Shown here: one piece after another, positions 37,804 to 46,922 of the stretch
Layout of the letters: each line of letters starts with the position of its first letter
Numbering within the stretch: position 1 is the first letter of the stretch
From: Nostoc sp. UHCC 0702
GTDB taxonomy: Bacteria; Cyanobacteriota; Cyanobacteriia; Cyanobacteriales; Nostocaceae
Reading direction: 5' to 3'
Assembly (NCBI GenBank): GCA_017164015.1
Contig: CP071065.1
Location: 3,415,918 to 3,479,917, forward strand
Length of the DNA stretch: 64,000 nt
Notes under the pieces: model-generated
Database searches by the model: none
What the model saw: only the letters and a program-made list of their open reading frames with translations
Told to the model about the DNA's origin: nothing
Position numbers and translations under genes: made by a program

Positions 37804-38481
37804 ATGAGTGTTGAATTAATCCAGCCAAATTCTGTGGCTGAAAACTATACCGTCTTATTTAAAATAGCTGAATCTCATTCAGAAATTTGTCAATGTCAGT
37901 CCTTAGTTTCTGAAGTTTACTATAAAAAACTCGGCATTAATTTTTCAGAAACAGAATATGATATTGAATCAAAAATTGAACTATATCCCCACCATTATAT
38001 CATGGGAGTAGTTAATGATGAAATCGTTGCCTGTATGGGGCTATATTTACACAGTACAAATCCTGAAAGATATGGCAAGGTAACTGAGCAAGAGATTGAT
38101 CAACTATTAATTGAAGCTGGAGCAGCTAATAGATACTCTGGAAAGTATATAAGGGAATTGAGCAAATTCGTAGTCAAGGATGAATGGCGAAAAAAGGGAT
38201 TGGGTAAATTATTGATGGGAGCAGCACATTCTAAAGACTTCATTCATATGAATGAAGAACGACCACATCTTCTAGTTTCTTGCGCTAATACCTCAATTTT
38301 CCAGTACTTTTCTGATACTTTAGAGATTCGTACTCGCACAATTAAGCCAGTTCCCTTTTATAAAATTCATGAATTCTATCGAGCTGATAGAGAAGCAATG
38401 GAAAGCCGTCTGACAATTCCAGATATTGATATTCCAGCTAAATGGTATAACGCCACAATACCCAAAGAGTATGAGCTATAA
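37804..38481 (+). CDS. GNAT-fold N-acyltransferase (acyl-homoserine-lactone/N-acyl-amino-acid synthase-like)
   Basis: A 225-residue protein. The central YIRELSKFVVKDEWRKKGLGKLLMGAA is a GNAT acetyl-CoA/acyl-binding motif (acidic-Leu-Ser-Lys, then R/K-x-x-G-x-G). The rest resembles long-chain N-acyl amino acid synthases (FeeM type) and AHL synthases: LVSEVYYKKLGINF near the N-terminus and a C-terminal VPFYKIHEFYR. It probably joins an activated acyl group to an amine, plausibly an aromatic amino acid or amine given the neighbours. A clear TAGGAG lies before the ATG. The assignment to FeeM is by pattern only. Confidence 0.7.
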   Translation: MSVELIQPNSVAENYTVLFKIAESHSEICQCQSLVSEVYYKKLGINFSETEYDIESKIELYPHHYIMGVVNDEIVACMGLYLHSTNPERYGKVTEQEIDQLLIEAGAANRYSGKYIRELSKFVVKDEWRKKGLGKLLMGAAHSKDFIHMNEERPHLLVSCANTSIFQYFSDTLEIRTRTIKPVPFYKIHEFYRADREAMESRLTIPDIDIPAKWYNATIPKEYEL

Positions 38482-38592
38482 ATCTAACTGGTAAATAAAG
38501 TTCAGCAGTATTGCTTAACCAGACAATTTGTGTAAATAGCATCTCCACAAAACTTGATTACTCAAACAATTTCACAAAACAAAAAGGAAATC

Positions 38593-39345
38593 ATGGTACA
38601 AACAACAGTCAAACGGGATCTATATCAAACCTACGAAAGCAAAATCGAAAACGCCAGAATTAGATTTGAGCAAAACTCAGGATTTGAGGAAATTCTCACA
38701 GGGGAAGTAGACCCAAGAATATTGGAACTATACTTGATTTACTTCAACGCCTTGGGCGTAGCCATGACCGATGTGGTAGAAGACTGGATTAGTAGAGCAG
38801 GCGATCGCTGCTTGCAACTAGGATACACAGAACTGGGACAGTTGTTAAAAACCCATGCACAACAAGAAGCCGGACATCATCTGATGATGATTGATGACAC
38901 GCATGCTTTGGTTTCCAGTTGGAATAATCGTCGCACCCCACAGCTAGATGCCCAATGGTTCTTGTCTCAACCCAGAGGTGAAAGTACTCAACTTTACCGT
39001 CAACTCCATGAAGATGTGATTGCTAGTGAGACTCCTTTTGCTCAGGTGGCCATTGAGTACGAAATCGAAATGTTGTCTGTGCGCTATGGTTCGCAGTTAA
39101 TTCAACGATGCCAACAAGTTTTGGGCAACTCGATTATCCAAGGTTTGTCGTTTATGGAAGAACACGTCAGTGTCGATGTTGGTCACACCCAACTCAATGC
39201 CAAACTGCTGAAGAACTTTCTTGCCAAGCATCCTCAACACGTCGATGTTATGGTTGAAGTTGGTGCTAAGGCGCTTGATGCTTATGCTGGTTTCTTGAAT
39301 CACTGTTTACGTTGTGCCCAGCAACATGTTCTGTCTTTAGATTAG
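38593..39345 (+). CDS. Haem-oxygenase-like diiron oxidase (HDO) family protein
   Basis: A 250-residue all-helical protein of the iron-containing redox enzyme family (UndA/BesC/CADD-like). Probable metal ligands are in HAQQEAGHH, EYEIEMLSVRYG and MEEHVSVDVGHTQLN (H-x3-D-x2-H pattern). Known relatives use a diiron centre and O2 for N-oxygenation, oxidative decarboxylation to alkenes or C-C bond cleavage of amino acids. Start ATG at 38593 with AAAGGAAA upstream. In this operon it is the tailoring enzyme most likely to give an unusual product. The substrate is unknown. Confidence 0.75.
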   Translation: MVQTTVKRDLYQTYESKIENARIRFEQNSGFEEILTGEVDPRILELYLIYFNALGVAMTDVVEDWISRAGDRCLQLGYTELGQLLKTHAQQEAGHHLMMIDDTHALVSSWNNRRTPQLDAQWFLSQPRGESTQLYRQLHEDVIASETPFAQVAIEYEIEMLSVRYGSQLIQRCQQVLGNSIIQGLSFMEEHVSVDVGHTQLNAKLLKNFLAKHPQHVDVMVEVGAKALDAYAGFLNHCLRCAQQHVLSLD

Positions 39346-39372
39346 GTGACTTTACCCTAATCAGTAAACGCT

Positions 39373-39418
39373 AGCTGCCACCCTCAAGGGTGCAGCTATG
39401 TAAGTTTAGACTTTTTTT
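39373..39418 (+). terminator. Possible terminator after the HDO gene
   Basis: AGCTGCCACCCT pairs with AGGGTGCAGCT (one bulged base) at 39373-39396, and a T-run follows only at about 39411-39418. It may be partial, or a hairpin within the operon. Confidence 0.4.
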
Positions 39419-39514
39419 GTAATCGTCATATTCCAAGCCTAAACCAAGCTGTAGCCCGTAACTTTAGGTTCACAATCAGAGAAATTGATCATCAAGTTGA
39501 GAGAAAATACCCCT

Positions 39515-39880
39515 ATGATTCGGATTACGCGGTTGAACCATGCAGTTCTGTATGTACGTGATGTAGAACGTTCATCTCAGTTCTACCAGTCAATTTTTGG
39601 TTTCACACAGGTTGCTGCTGTACCCAAAACAATGGCCTTGCTTCGGGCAATTAACTCCAACAATCATCATGATCTAGGGTTGATTTCACTGGGTTCTCAA
39701 GCTCCATCCCCACCATTAAGTTCCTTTGTTGGATGTGCAACAAATGCAGGTTGTCGGTAGCTTGGAACACTGCATTCGAGTGCTAATTCACCTCAATACA
39801 CCTTTACCCCAGAATGGCTTACATCATGTTTATTTGCGCCATGCTGCTAAGCTACGCCCTGATTTGGCACTGTTAAGTTA
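39515..39880 (+). pseudogene. Truncated VOC (glyoxalase-fold) gene joined to a foreign tail
   Basis: The ATG at 39515 begins a VOC domain (MIRITRLNHAVLYVRDVERSSQFYQSIFGF ... HHDLGLISLG), but the frame stops after about 81 codons at 39760, before the second half of the fold. Directly after, another frame (about 39743-39880) reads MQVVGSLEHCIRVLIHLN and ends HHVYLRHAAKLRPDLALLS, which looks like the C-terminal end of a different protein that I cannot name. The arrangement fits an internal deletion joining two genes. VOC proteins are metal-dependent (dioxygenase, lyase or resistance roles). Confidence 0.6.
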
Positions 39881-39914
39881 GGCTGACGCTATTTTTAGTA
39901 GTTAGAGAAATATC

Positions 39915-41039
39915 ATGATCCCAGCAAAGCTTCAAGAAATTGACCAACAAATTATTGATCTATTAAGTAAAAGAATAGCAGTTTTGGCAGAATCAGAACC
40001 AGTATCTTTAGAGGCACAAATTGCTAATTTTGGATTATCTCTTGCCGAAGGTGGTGTTCCAGAATCGATTTGGAAAAACATTGTAATCGATTGTGCTGCT
40101 GTCACCACTGCATCTTTACCTGCTAATCGTGTTCAACCCCGACAGGTTACTTTAGTTGGTGGACACGGTATGATGGGACGCTTCTTTAGGGAAAAGTTAT
40201 CAGCCGCAGGTCATCAAGTCTGTATTCTTGAACAAAGTGACTGGGATCATGCTGAATCTCTATTAGCAGGAGCAGATTTAGTTTTAATTTGTGTTCCGAT
40301 TGAATACACAATAGAGGTAATTCAGAAATTAGCTAGCTACCTTGATCCTAATACTGCTTTGGCTGATATTGCTAGTATTAAAACTCCTATTTTACAAGCC
40401 ATGCTAGAACATCACAAAGGGCCCGTTATGGGTTTGCATCCGATGTTTGGGCAAGGTATCCAATCGTTCTTGTCTCAAAAAGTTGTGGTCTGTCCTGGTC
40501 GTGAAGACTTTGCTTTTCAGTGGCTGCTGGATTTAATTGAAAATGAAGGTGGCAAACTAATTGTGTCTACCCCAGAAGAACATGACCAGATGATGATGGC
40601 TGTTCAAGCAATTCGGAATTTTAAGACCTTTAGCTTTGGTGTTTTCTTAAAAGAAGAAGAGATTAATATCCGTCGTAGTTTAGATTTTTCTAGCCCAATT
40701 TTCCGTTTGGAAATTGGAATAGTAAGTCGTTTACTGACTCAATCTGCACCTTTGATTGTAGACATTATGCTAGCTACTCCAGAGCGCCGTGAAGCCATTG
40801 GCAGATTAGCAAAAACTTATGAGCGGTTGGCGCAATTAATTATACAAAACGATCGCAATGCCTTAATTTCGGAGTTCAAAGCCAGCCATAGTTTTTTAGG
40901 AGACGAGTTGAACGGTGCTTTAGAGGAAAGTACTCATGTGATTAATGCTCTGAGTATTTTTCAAGCAGCTAGGGAGGCTGAGCGGAAACATCATAGTTTC
41001 AGCGGGAATGCTAGAGAAGCTCAGTTGACTTATCATTGA
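39915..41039 (+). CDS. tyrA: TyrA-type prephenate dehydrogenase with degenerate chorismate mutase domain
   Basis: A 374-residue protein laid out like E. coli T-protein. It has a short N-terminal chorismate-mutase-like part (about 1-55: LQEIDQQIIDLLSKRIAVLAE) and then prephenate dehydrogenase (VTLVGGHGMMGRFF, CILEQSDWDHAE, GLHPMFGQ, EEHDQMMMAVQAIRNF, DFSSPIFRLE). It makes 4-hydroxyphenylpyruvate for tyrosine. The mutase half lacks the loop with conserved Lys and the PEREA helix region seen in E. coli, so mutase activity is doubtful. This T-protein type is unusual as a housekeeping enzyme in cyanobacteria and is known from secondary-metabolite clusters such as scytonemin. Confidence 0.85.
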   Translation: MIPAKLQEIDQQIIDLLSKRIAVLAESEPVSLEAQIANFGLSLAEGGVPESIWKNIVIDCAAVTTASLPANRVQPRQVTLVGGHGMMGRFFREKLSAAGHQVCILEQSDWDHAESLLAGADLVLICVPIEYTIEVIQKLASYLDPNTALADIASIKTPILQAMLEHHKGPVMGLHPMFGQGIQSFLSQKVVVCPGREDFAFQWLLDLIENEGGKLIVSTPEEHDQMMMAVQAIRNFKTFSFGVFLKEEEINIRRSLDFSSPIFRLEIGIVSRLLTQSAPLIVDIMLATPERREAIGRLAKTYERLAQLIIQNDRNALISEFKASHSFLGDELNGALEESTHVINALSIFQAAREAERKHHSFSGNAREAQLTYH

Positions 41040-41194
41040 GGGTGCAGGGGTGAAGGGGTGCAGGGGTGAAGGGGTGCAGGGGTGCAGGGGTGCAGGGGAG
41101 AGTGAGGTACGACTTTTGAATGCAACTTATATAGAGTATTAAAATACACAATTATCTGCTATATTCCCCTAATCAGCAATAGGGGAAAATTTTG

Positions 41195-42844
41195 ATGGTC
41201 AGCAGATGGAAAAATCTCAAGCTAGTTGCAAGTTGCTTTTGTGCGATCGCTCTGACACAGTTTTTTGCCAGCAAGACTCCTGTACGCGCGGCTGATACAG
41301 TTGTGGTGCGTGTGGGTCTGTTTGCAGAATCCATTTCTGTTGCTGATTTGCAAAAGGCTGCGGACACTGGAAAATTTCCTACAGCTTTGGAGTTTTACAC
41401 TAACAGATTATCTCAAGAACAACGCCGCTTACTCGTGGAAGCTTTGAGAACAAAAGTACCTGTAAATGTTGTCTTGATGAATCGGTTACTCAATACCCAA
41501 ATTGGCAGTACGATTCTGAAGGACATTTCCACGGCCTTAGTCAGAAAAGATCAAGCTGGAGTACAAGCACTCAGAGGAGCATTAGTAGTAGGCTCTACAC
41601 CACAGGATGGTCTTTCTATACTGAGTTTTATTGCGGCTTATCCTAGCAAACGCCTAGAAATTAATTTACCACGGGCGTTCGCGGTGGCGGGCAATTTGAA
41701 CACGGGTTTTTGGCGGACTCAGCAGTTTATGCTAGCGATCGCGCCCCAAATCGACCCTTACAAACCGCAGATTTCTTTACCTTTTGACCCCTCACAACCA
41801 GGAACGGCTCAAGTACAAGTATTGAAGTTGAATTTCAATGACCAAAAGCGCGATCGCCAGATTCCTGTTGATATTTACTGGTCAACGGCTGCAACTGCTG
41901 AAAAACCTGTAATTATATATACTCATGGTATGGGGGCAGTCCGCACTGACTTGCAGTATCTAGCAGAACATCTAGCATCTCACGGGTATATATTTGTAGC
42001 TTTAGAGCATCCAGGCAGTAATTCTACGTATGTCAACTCAGCATTACAAGGTAAAACAAGGTTATTGCAGCCCCAAGAGTTTTTAGACCGCCCGAAAGAT
42101 ATTAGTTTTGTCTTGGATGAATTAGAAAAACTTAATCAAACAGCTAACAACCCATTGCAAGGAAAGCTTGCAACCAATAATGTGATGGTGATTGGCTATT
42201 CTTTTGGCGGTGGTACAGCCTTGACAATTGCGGGAGGCGAGTTACAAATACAAGATATCAAAAAACGCTGTCAGGGTAACTTGACTGTTTTCAGTGCTGG
42301 GGAAACTCTCCAATGTATTGCTCAAGAACTACCGGAAAATAGCTATCAATTGCGAGATGCGAGAATAAAACAGGCGATCGCTTTCAATCCGACAGCTTCT
42401 ATAATGTTTGGCGAAACTGGTTTAACGAAGGTGCAAGTACCCACTTTAGTGTTGGCAGGTTCCGCAGATAAAACTACACCAGCTTTAAGTGAACAGATTA
42501 TACCATTTACCAAAATACCAACGTCAAAATGGCTAGTTGGCATACTTGGGGGTACGCATTTGAGTATCAGAGACTCTAAGGCTAATTTAGATCAAATAGG
42601 ACAACCCAACACACCTTTTAGTGGTGGTGAAGTTGTGGGTGAACAAGCTGCGGACATTCGCAAATTCGTAAAAGCTATCACTTTAGCAATGGCAGCACAG
42701 CTCACAAAAGATGCTGATCAATATGCTATTTTTCTGACTCCAGATTATGCTCAATTAGCTTCGACTGCTGCCTTTCCGTTTCGCATAGTTAGGGAAATTC
42801 CTCCTGATGTTTTACCAGTTATGAACGAAGTTACTAAGAACTAG
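41195..42844 (+). CDS. Alpha/beta hydrolase with DUF1400 domain, exported
   Basis: A 549-residue protein with a signal peptide (about 1-33, ending VRAAD), a DUF1400 region (about 35-130; ADTVVVRVG, TNRLSQEQRRLLVEAL) and an alpha/beta-hydrolase domain. The latter has YTHGMGAVRTDLQYLAEHLASHGY, nucleophile elbow GYSFGGGT, LAGSADKTTP and GTHLSIRD. It is a periplasmic lipase/esterase-like enzyme of a mainly cyanobacterial family. AGGGGAAAA precedes the ATG at 41195. It follows the aromatic cluster on the same strand after a GGTGCAGGG repeat, and membership of the cluster is uncertain. Confidence 0.85.
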   Translation: MVSRWKNLKLVASCFCAIALTQFFASKTPVRAADTVVVRVGLFAESISVADLQKAADTGKFPTALEFYTNRLSQEQRRLLVEALRTKVPVNVVLMNRLLNTQIGSTILKDISTALVRKDQAGVQALRGALVVGSTPQDGLSILSFIAAYPSKRLEINLPRAFAVAGNLNTGFWRTQQFMLAIAPQIDPYKPQISLPFDPSQPGTAQVQVLKLNFNDQKRDRQIPVDIYWSTAATAEKPVIIYTHGMGAVRTDLQYLAEHLASHGYIFVALEHPGSNSTYVNSALQGKTRLLQPQEFLDRPKDISFVLDELEKLNQTANNPLQGKLATNNVMVIGYSFGGGTALTIAGGELQIQDIKKRCQGNLTVFSAGETLQCIAQELPENSYQLRDARIKQAIAFNPTASIMFGETGLTKVQVPTLVLAGSADKTTPALSEQIIPFTKIPTSKWLVGILGGTHLSIRDSKANLDQIGQPNTPFSGGEVVGEQAADIRKFVKAITLAMAAQLTKDADQYAIFLTPDYAQLASTAAFPFRIVREIPPDVLPVMNEVTKN

Positions 42845-42941
42845 TTAGTAAAGTAGGGGAGATGGGGGGATGAGGGGGAATAATCAATCCCTAATACTTC
42901 GGCTTCGCTCAGTACAAGTGCCCCATCCCCAATGCCCAATT

Positions 42942-43367
42942 TTAATTTAACTGTTCTTGCATCCGCTGTTCTAGCAGTTCTAACAAGTCATTCACATCCT
43001 TACCAACTTGCTGAAAACAATCTGGTGGTGTTGGTTGTGGTGCAAACTGAATTAACTTAATTTCACCCTTACCAATACCAATCATCACAACTTCTACTTC
43101 CGGTTTATGATTTTCAACAATTCCTAAAATTTCTTGAAGCCTGTTTTCTACTTGATCATTGAGCTTTTCTATAGCTTCTTTGGGACAATAGACAAAATGT
43201 GGTGTTGGTTGCAAATCAATGCCGATAGTACCCTGGCTATCACCATTTTCTAACCATAAACCCCAAAATAATGCCGCCAATTCTTGCTGATTTTCTTTAG
43301 CAAATTTATCCAACTGGCGACGCCATTTGTTATCTGCTGATTCCGGCTGGGTACTACCAAACATCAT
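42942..43367 (-). CDS. CcmS-like protein (putative beta-carboxysome assembly chaperone)
   Basis: A 141-residue cytosolic protein conserved in cyanobacteria: NKWRRQLDKFAKENQQELAAL, GIDLQPTPHFVYCP, IEKLNDQVENRLQEILGIVENHKPEVEVVMIGIGKGEIKLI and a C-terminal DVNDLLELLEQRM helix. I recall this pattern for CcmS, reported as a chaperone for the carboxysome shell protein CcmK1; the identification is from memory of the family and not certain. No carboxysome genes are nearby. Two adjacent ATGs (43367 and 43364) are possible starts. The gap upstream contains TTTGCGACTTTGCG repeats. Confidence 0.6.
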   Translation of the reverse strand: MMFGSTQPESADNKWRRQLDKFAKENQQELAALFWGLWLENGDSQGTIGIDLQPTPHFVYCPKEAIEKLNDQVENRLQEILGIVENHKPEVEVVMIGIGKGEIKLIQFAPQPTPPDCFQQVGKDVNDLLELLEQRMQEQLN

Positions 43368-43450
43368 AAGCAATTAAAAATTAAAAATTTATTTAACTTC
43401 ATGCAAAGACGCAAAATATCTCTTTGCGACTTTGCGACTTTGCGTGAGAT

Positions 43451-45259
43451 TTATCTTAAACCACTTTGAACACGCCAGAGACTGGCATAAATTCCATTTT
43501 GCTCTAGTAATTGTTCATGGGTTCCTGATTCTACTAATTGTCCGTGTTCCATGACATAAATGCAATCAGCATTGCGGATGGTGGAAAGGCGATGCGCGAT
43601 CGCGATTGTTGTTCTATCAACTATAATCCGTTCGAGCGATCGCTGAATGGCTGCTTCTGTTTCATTATCCACTGCTGAGGTGGCTTCGTCTAAAATCAGT
43701 ATGGGTGGATTTTTCAAAACTGCACGCGCGATCGCAATTCTTTGTCTTTGTCCACCAGATAACTTTTGTCCTCTTTCTCCGACAATTGTCTCATAACCTT
43801 GGGGCAGGCGTTGAATAAATTCATGTGCTTCAGCTACTTTCGCCGCCATGATGATTTCTTCATCTTTAGCATCAAATGTGCCATAAGCAATATTTTCTGC
43901 TACGGTGCCATGAAATAAAAATACATCTTGACTGACTAAACCAATGCATCGACGTAAATCGCGCAGTTGCAAATCTTGTATATCAATACCATCTAAGGTG
44001 ATTGTGCCAGTTTTGATTTCATACAACCGCAACAAAAGTTTGACTAAAGTACTTTTACCAGAACCAGTAGAACCCACAATTGCGATCGTTTTCCCGGCGG
44101 GAATATCTAAAGACAGATTTTTCAGCACTGAGAATCTATCTTTATAAGCAAAAGTCACATTCTTAAATTCTACTTGCCCGCGTACTTGTTCCACTGGTAA
44201 AGCTATATTACCTGGATGAATAGCGATCGGTGTATCCAACAAATCCATGACACGATTAGTAGAAGCCATCGCCCGTTGATATTGGTCAAAGGTATCCCCT
44301 AATCTGGTTAAAGGCCACAGTAAGCGCTGAATTAAAAACACCAACACACTGTAAGTGCCTACAGACATTTTGCCAGCAACCGCTGCCATGCCGCCATAAA
44401 GCAGTAATGCGGTAAAACCCACCAAAATCAGCATCCGAATTAAGGGTACGAATGCAGCAGAAAGTTTAATTGCTTCAGCGTTACTTCGCCTGTAAGCTTC
44501 GCTGTCTTCTGTTAAACGTGAAGTTTCATAATTTTCTGCGGTAAAACTTTTAATAGTAGTAATACCGCTCAAATTATTTACCAGCCGTGCATTCAAGTAT
44601 CCTACCTTTTCCCGGACTTTGGCGTAGCGAGGTGCCAACAGATGTTGAAAAGCAAAAGAACCCCAGAGGATAAATGGCATCGGCGACATCGCCATCCACG
44701 CTACACTAGGAGCCAAAACAAAGAAAGCACCACCTATAATGATTACTGTTGTGACAACTTGGATGATGTCATTGGCTCCCACATCTAGAAAACGCTCTAG
44801 TTGGTTGATATCATCGCTGAGGATGGACATCAACCCGCCTGTGCTGCGTTCTTCAAAATAAGCTAATTCCAAATCTTGCAAATGGTTGTATGCATCCAGA
44901 CGGAGGTTGTGCTGAATGTTTTGTGCTAAATTGCGCCAAATTTGAGCGTATGCGTACTCAAAAACCGATTCTAGTATCCAAATGATGATAGTAAGCAGGG
45001 AAATAATTAAAAATTGCCCAAAGACATCGCGTATACCCAACTGAGCAATGATAGAATCCTGCTGTTTTACCACGACATCCACCGCAATGCCAATTAATGC
45101 GGGTGGTGCTAAATCAAAGAGTTTATTTAGGATGGAGCAAGCGATCGCCAGCCAAATTTGTTTACGATACTGATGTCCATACTCAAGCAAGCGCTGGAGG
45201 GGATGCGCCGAATGTTTACGCCTTCTTGATAAACGATGAGATTTTAATACTGTAGCCAC
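43451..45259 (-). CDS. ABC exporter, fused permease-ATPase
   Basis: A ~600-residue homodimer-type half-transporter. It has a six-helix permease, Walker [12 protein letters not shown]-loop VSQDVF, signature LSGGQRQR, canonical Walker [13 protein letters not shown] with catalytic Glu, and H-loop IAHRLST. Lipid, peptide or drug export across the inner membrane is likely. The start is unclear: the frame is open to 45409 but that would overlap the divergent prohibitin gene, and there is no ATG upstream of the permease. I propose a GTG at 45259, ahead of [34 protein letters not shown] should be the true N-terminal helix. Confidence 0.88.
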   Translation of the reverse strand: MATVLKSHRLSRRRKHSAHPLQRLLEYGHQYRKQIWLAIACSILNKLFDLAPPALIGIAVDVVVKQQDSIIAQLGIRDVFGQFLIISLLTIIIWILESVFEYAYAQIWRNLAQNIQHNLRLDAYNHLQDLELAYFEERSTGGLMSILSDDINQLERFLDVGANDIIQVVTTVIIIGGAFFVLAPSVAWMAMSPMPFILWGSFAFQHLLAPRYAKVREKVGYLNARLVNNLSGITTIKSFTAENYETSRLTEDSEAYRRSNAEAIKLSAAFVPLIRMLILVGFTALLLYGGMAAVAGKMSVGTYSVLVFLIQRLLWPLTRLGDTFDQYQRAMASTNRVMDLLDTPIAIHPGNIALPVEQVRGQVEFKNVTFAYKDRFSVLKNLSLDIPAGKTIAIVGSTGSGKSTLVKLLLRLYEIKTGTITLDGIDIQDLQLRDLRRCIGLVSQDVFLFHGTVAENIAYGTFDAKDEEIIMAAKVAEAHEFIQRLPQGYETIVGERGQKLSGGQRQRIAIARAVLKNPPILILDEATSAVDNETEAAIQRSLERIIVDRTTIAIAHRLSTIRNADCIYVMEHGQLVESGTHEQLLEQNGIYASLWRVQSGLR

Positions 45260-45379
45260 AGCCTTTTGCAGTTGCGTGCAATTGATATTACCACGAGAAC
45301 AGGAAACACCGCACTCTTGTAACCTTGAGTTTACCGCAGTTAGGCGGACGACATGCCAACATATTAAGGAGAGACAAAA

Positions 45380-46228
45380 TTGAAAAATCAGCAATTGGTA
45401 AATTGGCAAACCACTGTTTTGGGAATTGTGTTGGCAGTAATTGTGCTTTTGAGTCTAAATTCTTTTATTGTTATCAACCCAGGACAAGCAGGAGTGATCA
45501 GTATTTTAGGCAAAGCTAGAAATGGTGCTTTTCTGGAGGGTTTTCACTTGAAGCCTCCTTTCATTTCAGTGATAGATGTGTATGATTTGACAGTACAAAA
45601 ATTTGAAGTTCCAGCAGAAAGTTCTACAAAAGATTTGCAAAATTTATCAGCGAGATTTGCTATTAATTTCCGCCTCGACCCCATAAAAGTTGTGGAAGTC
45701 AGAAGAAAACAAGGAACTTTAGAAAATATTGTCTCCAAAATTATTGCCCCCCAAACCCAAGAAGCATTCAAAATAGCAGCTGCTAGAAGAACAGTTGAAG
45801 AAGCAATTACTAAACGCAGTGAATTAAAAGAAGACTTTGATAATGCATTAGGCGATCGCTTAGACAAATATGGGATAATTGTGTTAGATACTAGCGTAGT
45901 TGACTTAACTTTTTCGCCAGAGTTTGCTAGAGCAGTAGAAGAAAAACAAATCGCTGAACAACGGGCGCAAAGAGCCGTTTATGTAGCACGAGAAGCTGAA
46001 CAAGAAGCACAAGCAGAAATTAATCGTGCTAAGGGTAAAGCAGAAGCTCAAAGACTCTTAGCCGAAACTCTTAAAGCCCAAGGTGGGCAGTTAGTTCTGC
46101 AAAAAGAAGCAATTGAAGCTTGGAAGATTGGCGGCGCACAAATGCCGAAAGTTCTTGTCATGGGTAGTGAAGCAAAAGGCAGTGTACCCTTTATTTTCAA
46201 CCTAGGAAATATCGAAAACCAACCATGA
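45380..46228 (+). CDS. Prohibitin/SPFH-domain membrane protein
   Basis: A 282-residue protein with one N-terminal membrane helix (about 12-30), an SPFH/band-7 domain ([31 protein letters not shown] ... [26 protein letters not shown]) and a coiled-coil C-terminal part ([39 protein letters not shown]). It forms large membrane-bound rings thought to organise membrane domains and proteases such as FtsH. The start is a TTG at 45380, supported by a strong AAGGAG eight bases upstream; no ATG is available. Confidence 0.92.
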   Translation: MKNQQLVNWQTTVLGIVLAVIVLLSLNSFIVINPGQAGVISILGKARNGAFLEGFHLKPPFISVIDVYDLTVQKFEVPAESSTKDLQNLSARFAINFRLDPIKVVEVRRKQGTLENIVSKIIAPQTQEAFKIAAARRTVEEAITKRSELKEDFDNALGDRLDKYGIIVLDTSVVDLTFSPEFARAVEEKQIAEQRAQRAVYVAREAEQEAQAEINRAKGKAEAQRLLAETLKAQGGQLVLQKEAIEAWKIGGAQMPKVLVMGSEAKGSVPFIFNLGNIENQP

Positions 46229-46315
46229 TTTAAGTAAATTATATCAAGTATAGTGGGCTGTATCTATCTCAAACAAAAAAGTCAAACTCAAGAAAGGAAA
46301 TAATAAACCAAATTT

Positions 46316-46732
46316 ATGTCAACTCCCAATCATCCCAACCTCACAACCGCAGAAGCAAAAAAAATTCTGAATAAATTTAATTGTTTGGATATTGCTCCTA
46401 TCCTCAAGTCATCAGAAAAAGCTTTAACCCGTCGTGCCTTAATTTTGATCACTAGCCTTTCTGATTACCAAATATTAGGAATTTGTGCTGATACAGCCGA
46501 GGAAGGCATACTAGCCATGAAGACATATTCCCATGCTTTTGGTTATGAAGCCCCAAGCAATTTACCTACAGTTGAAGGGCCAGTTTATATCAAATTAAAC
46601 GGCAAAAATGGTTTATGTTATCTCGATTCCTATTCAGGACATCATCGTGGCGTATTAGTATCTTGCCAGTCTTACGATGAAGGAGGAATCAACGAACTTT
46701 ATGGGCATTTACCCCTCGACTTATTTGTCTAG
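46316..46732 (+). CDS. DUF1824 family protein
   Basis: A 138-residue protein of the cyanobacterial and plastid-lineage DUF1824 family: LTTAEAKKILNKFNCLDI, ALILITSLSDYQILGICADTAEEGILAMKTYSHAFGY, GPVYIKLNGKNGLCYLDSYSGHHRGVLVSCQSY and the end INELYGHLPLDLFV. It is cytosolic and its function is unknown. It lies 87 bp after the prohibitin gene on the same strand, with AAGAAAGGAAATAA before the ATG. Confidence 0.88.
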   Translation: MSTPNHPNLTTAEAKKILNKFNCLDIAPILKSSEKALTRRALILITSLSDYQILGICADTAEEGILAMKTYSHAFGYEAPSNLPTVEGPVYIKLNGKNGLCYLDSYSGHHRGVLVSCQSYDEGGINELYGHLPLDLFV

Positions 46733-46875
46733 AATTTGGCAGTGGATGTAGGTAAGGTAATACCATTTTGGATTTTGGATTTTGGATTTTAGATTGTGAA
46801 TTGCCGTAGTACCTGAGGATTTTTTCAAATAATCTGTCACAATCATTTGCCAATGAGTATAAATACCTTACCTAC

Positions 46876-46912
46876 TCACTATTGACTATTGACTATTGAC
46901 CAATGACCAATG
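46876..46912. repeat. GACTATT heptamers before the ABC-F gene
   Basis: About five heptamers (GACTATT, then GACCAAT) end 10 bp before the ATG at 46923, the same pattern as ahead of the Gfo/Idh gene. Confidence 0.8.
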
Positions 46913-46922
46913 ACTAAAAATT

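Noticed and set aside
45260..45409. N-terminal extension of the ABC exporter
   Set aside because: It would overlap the divergent prohibitin start, which has a strong Shine-Dalgarno site; the extension has no family similarity.
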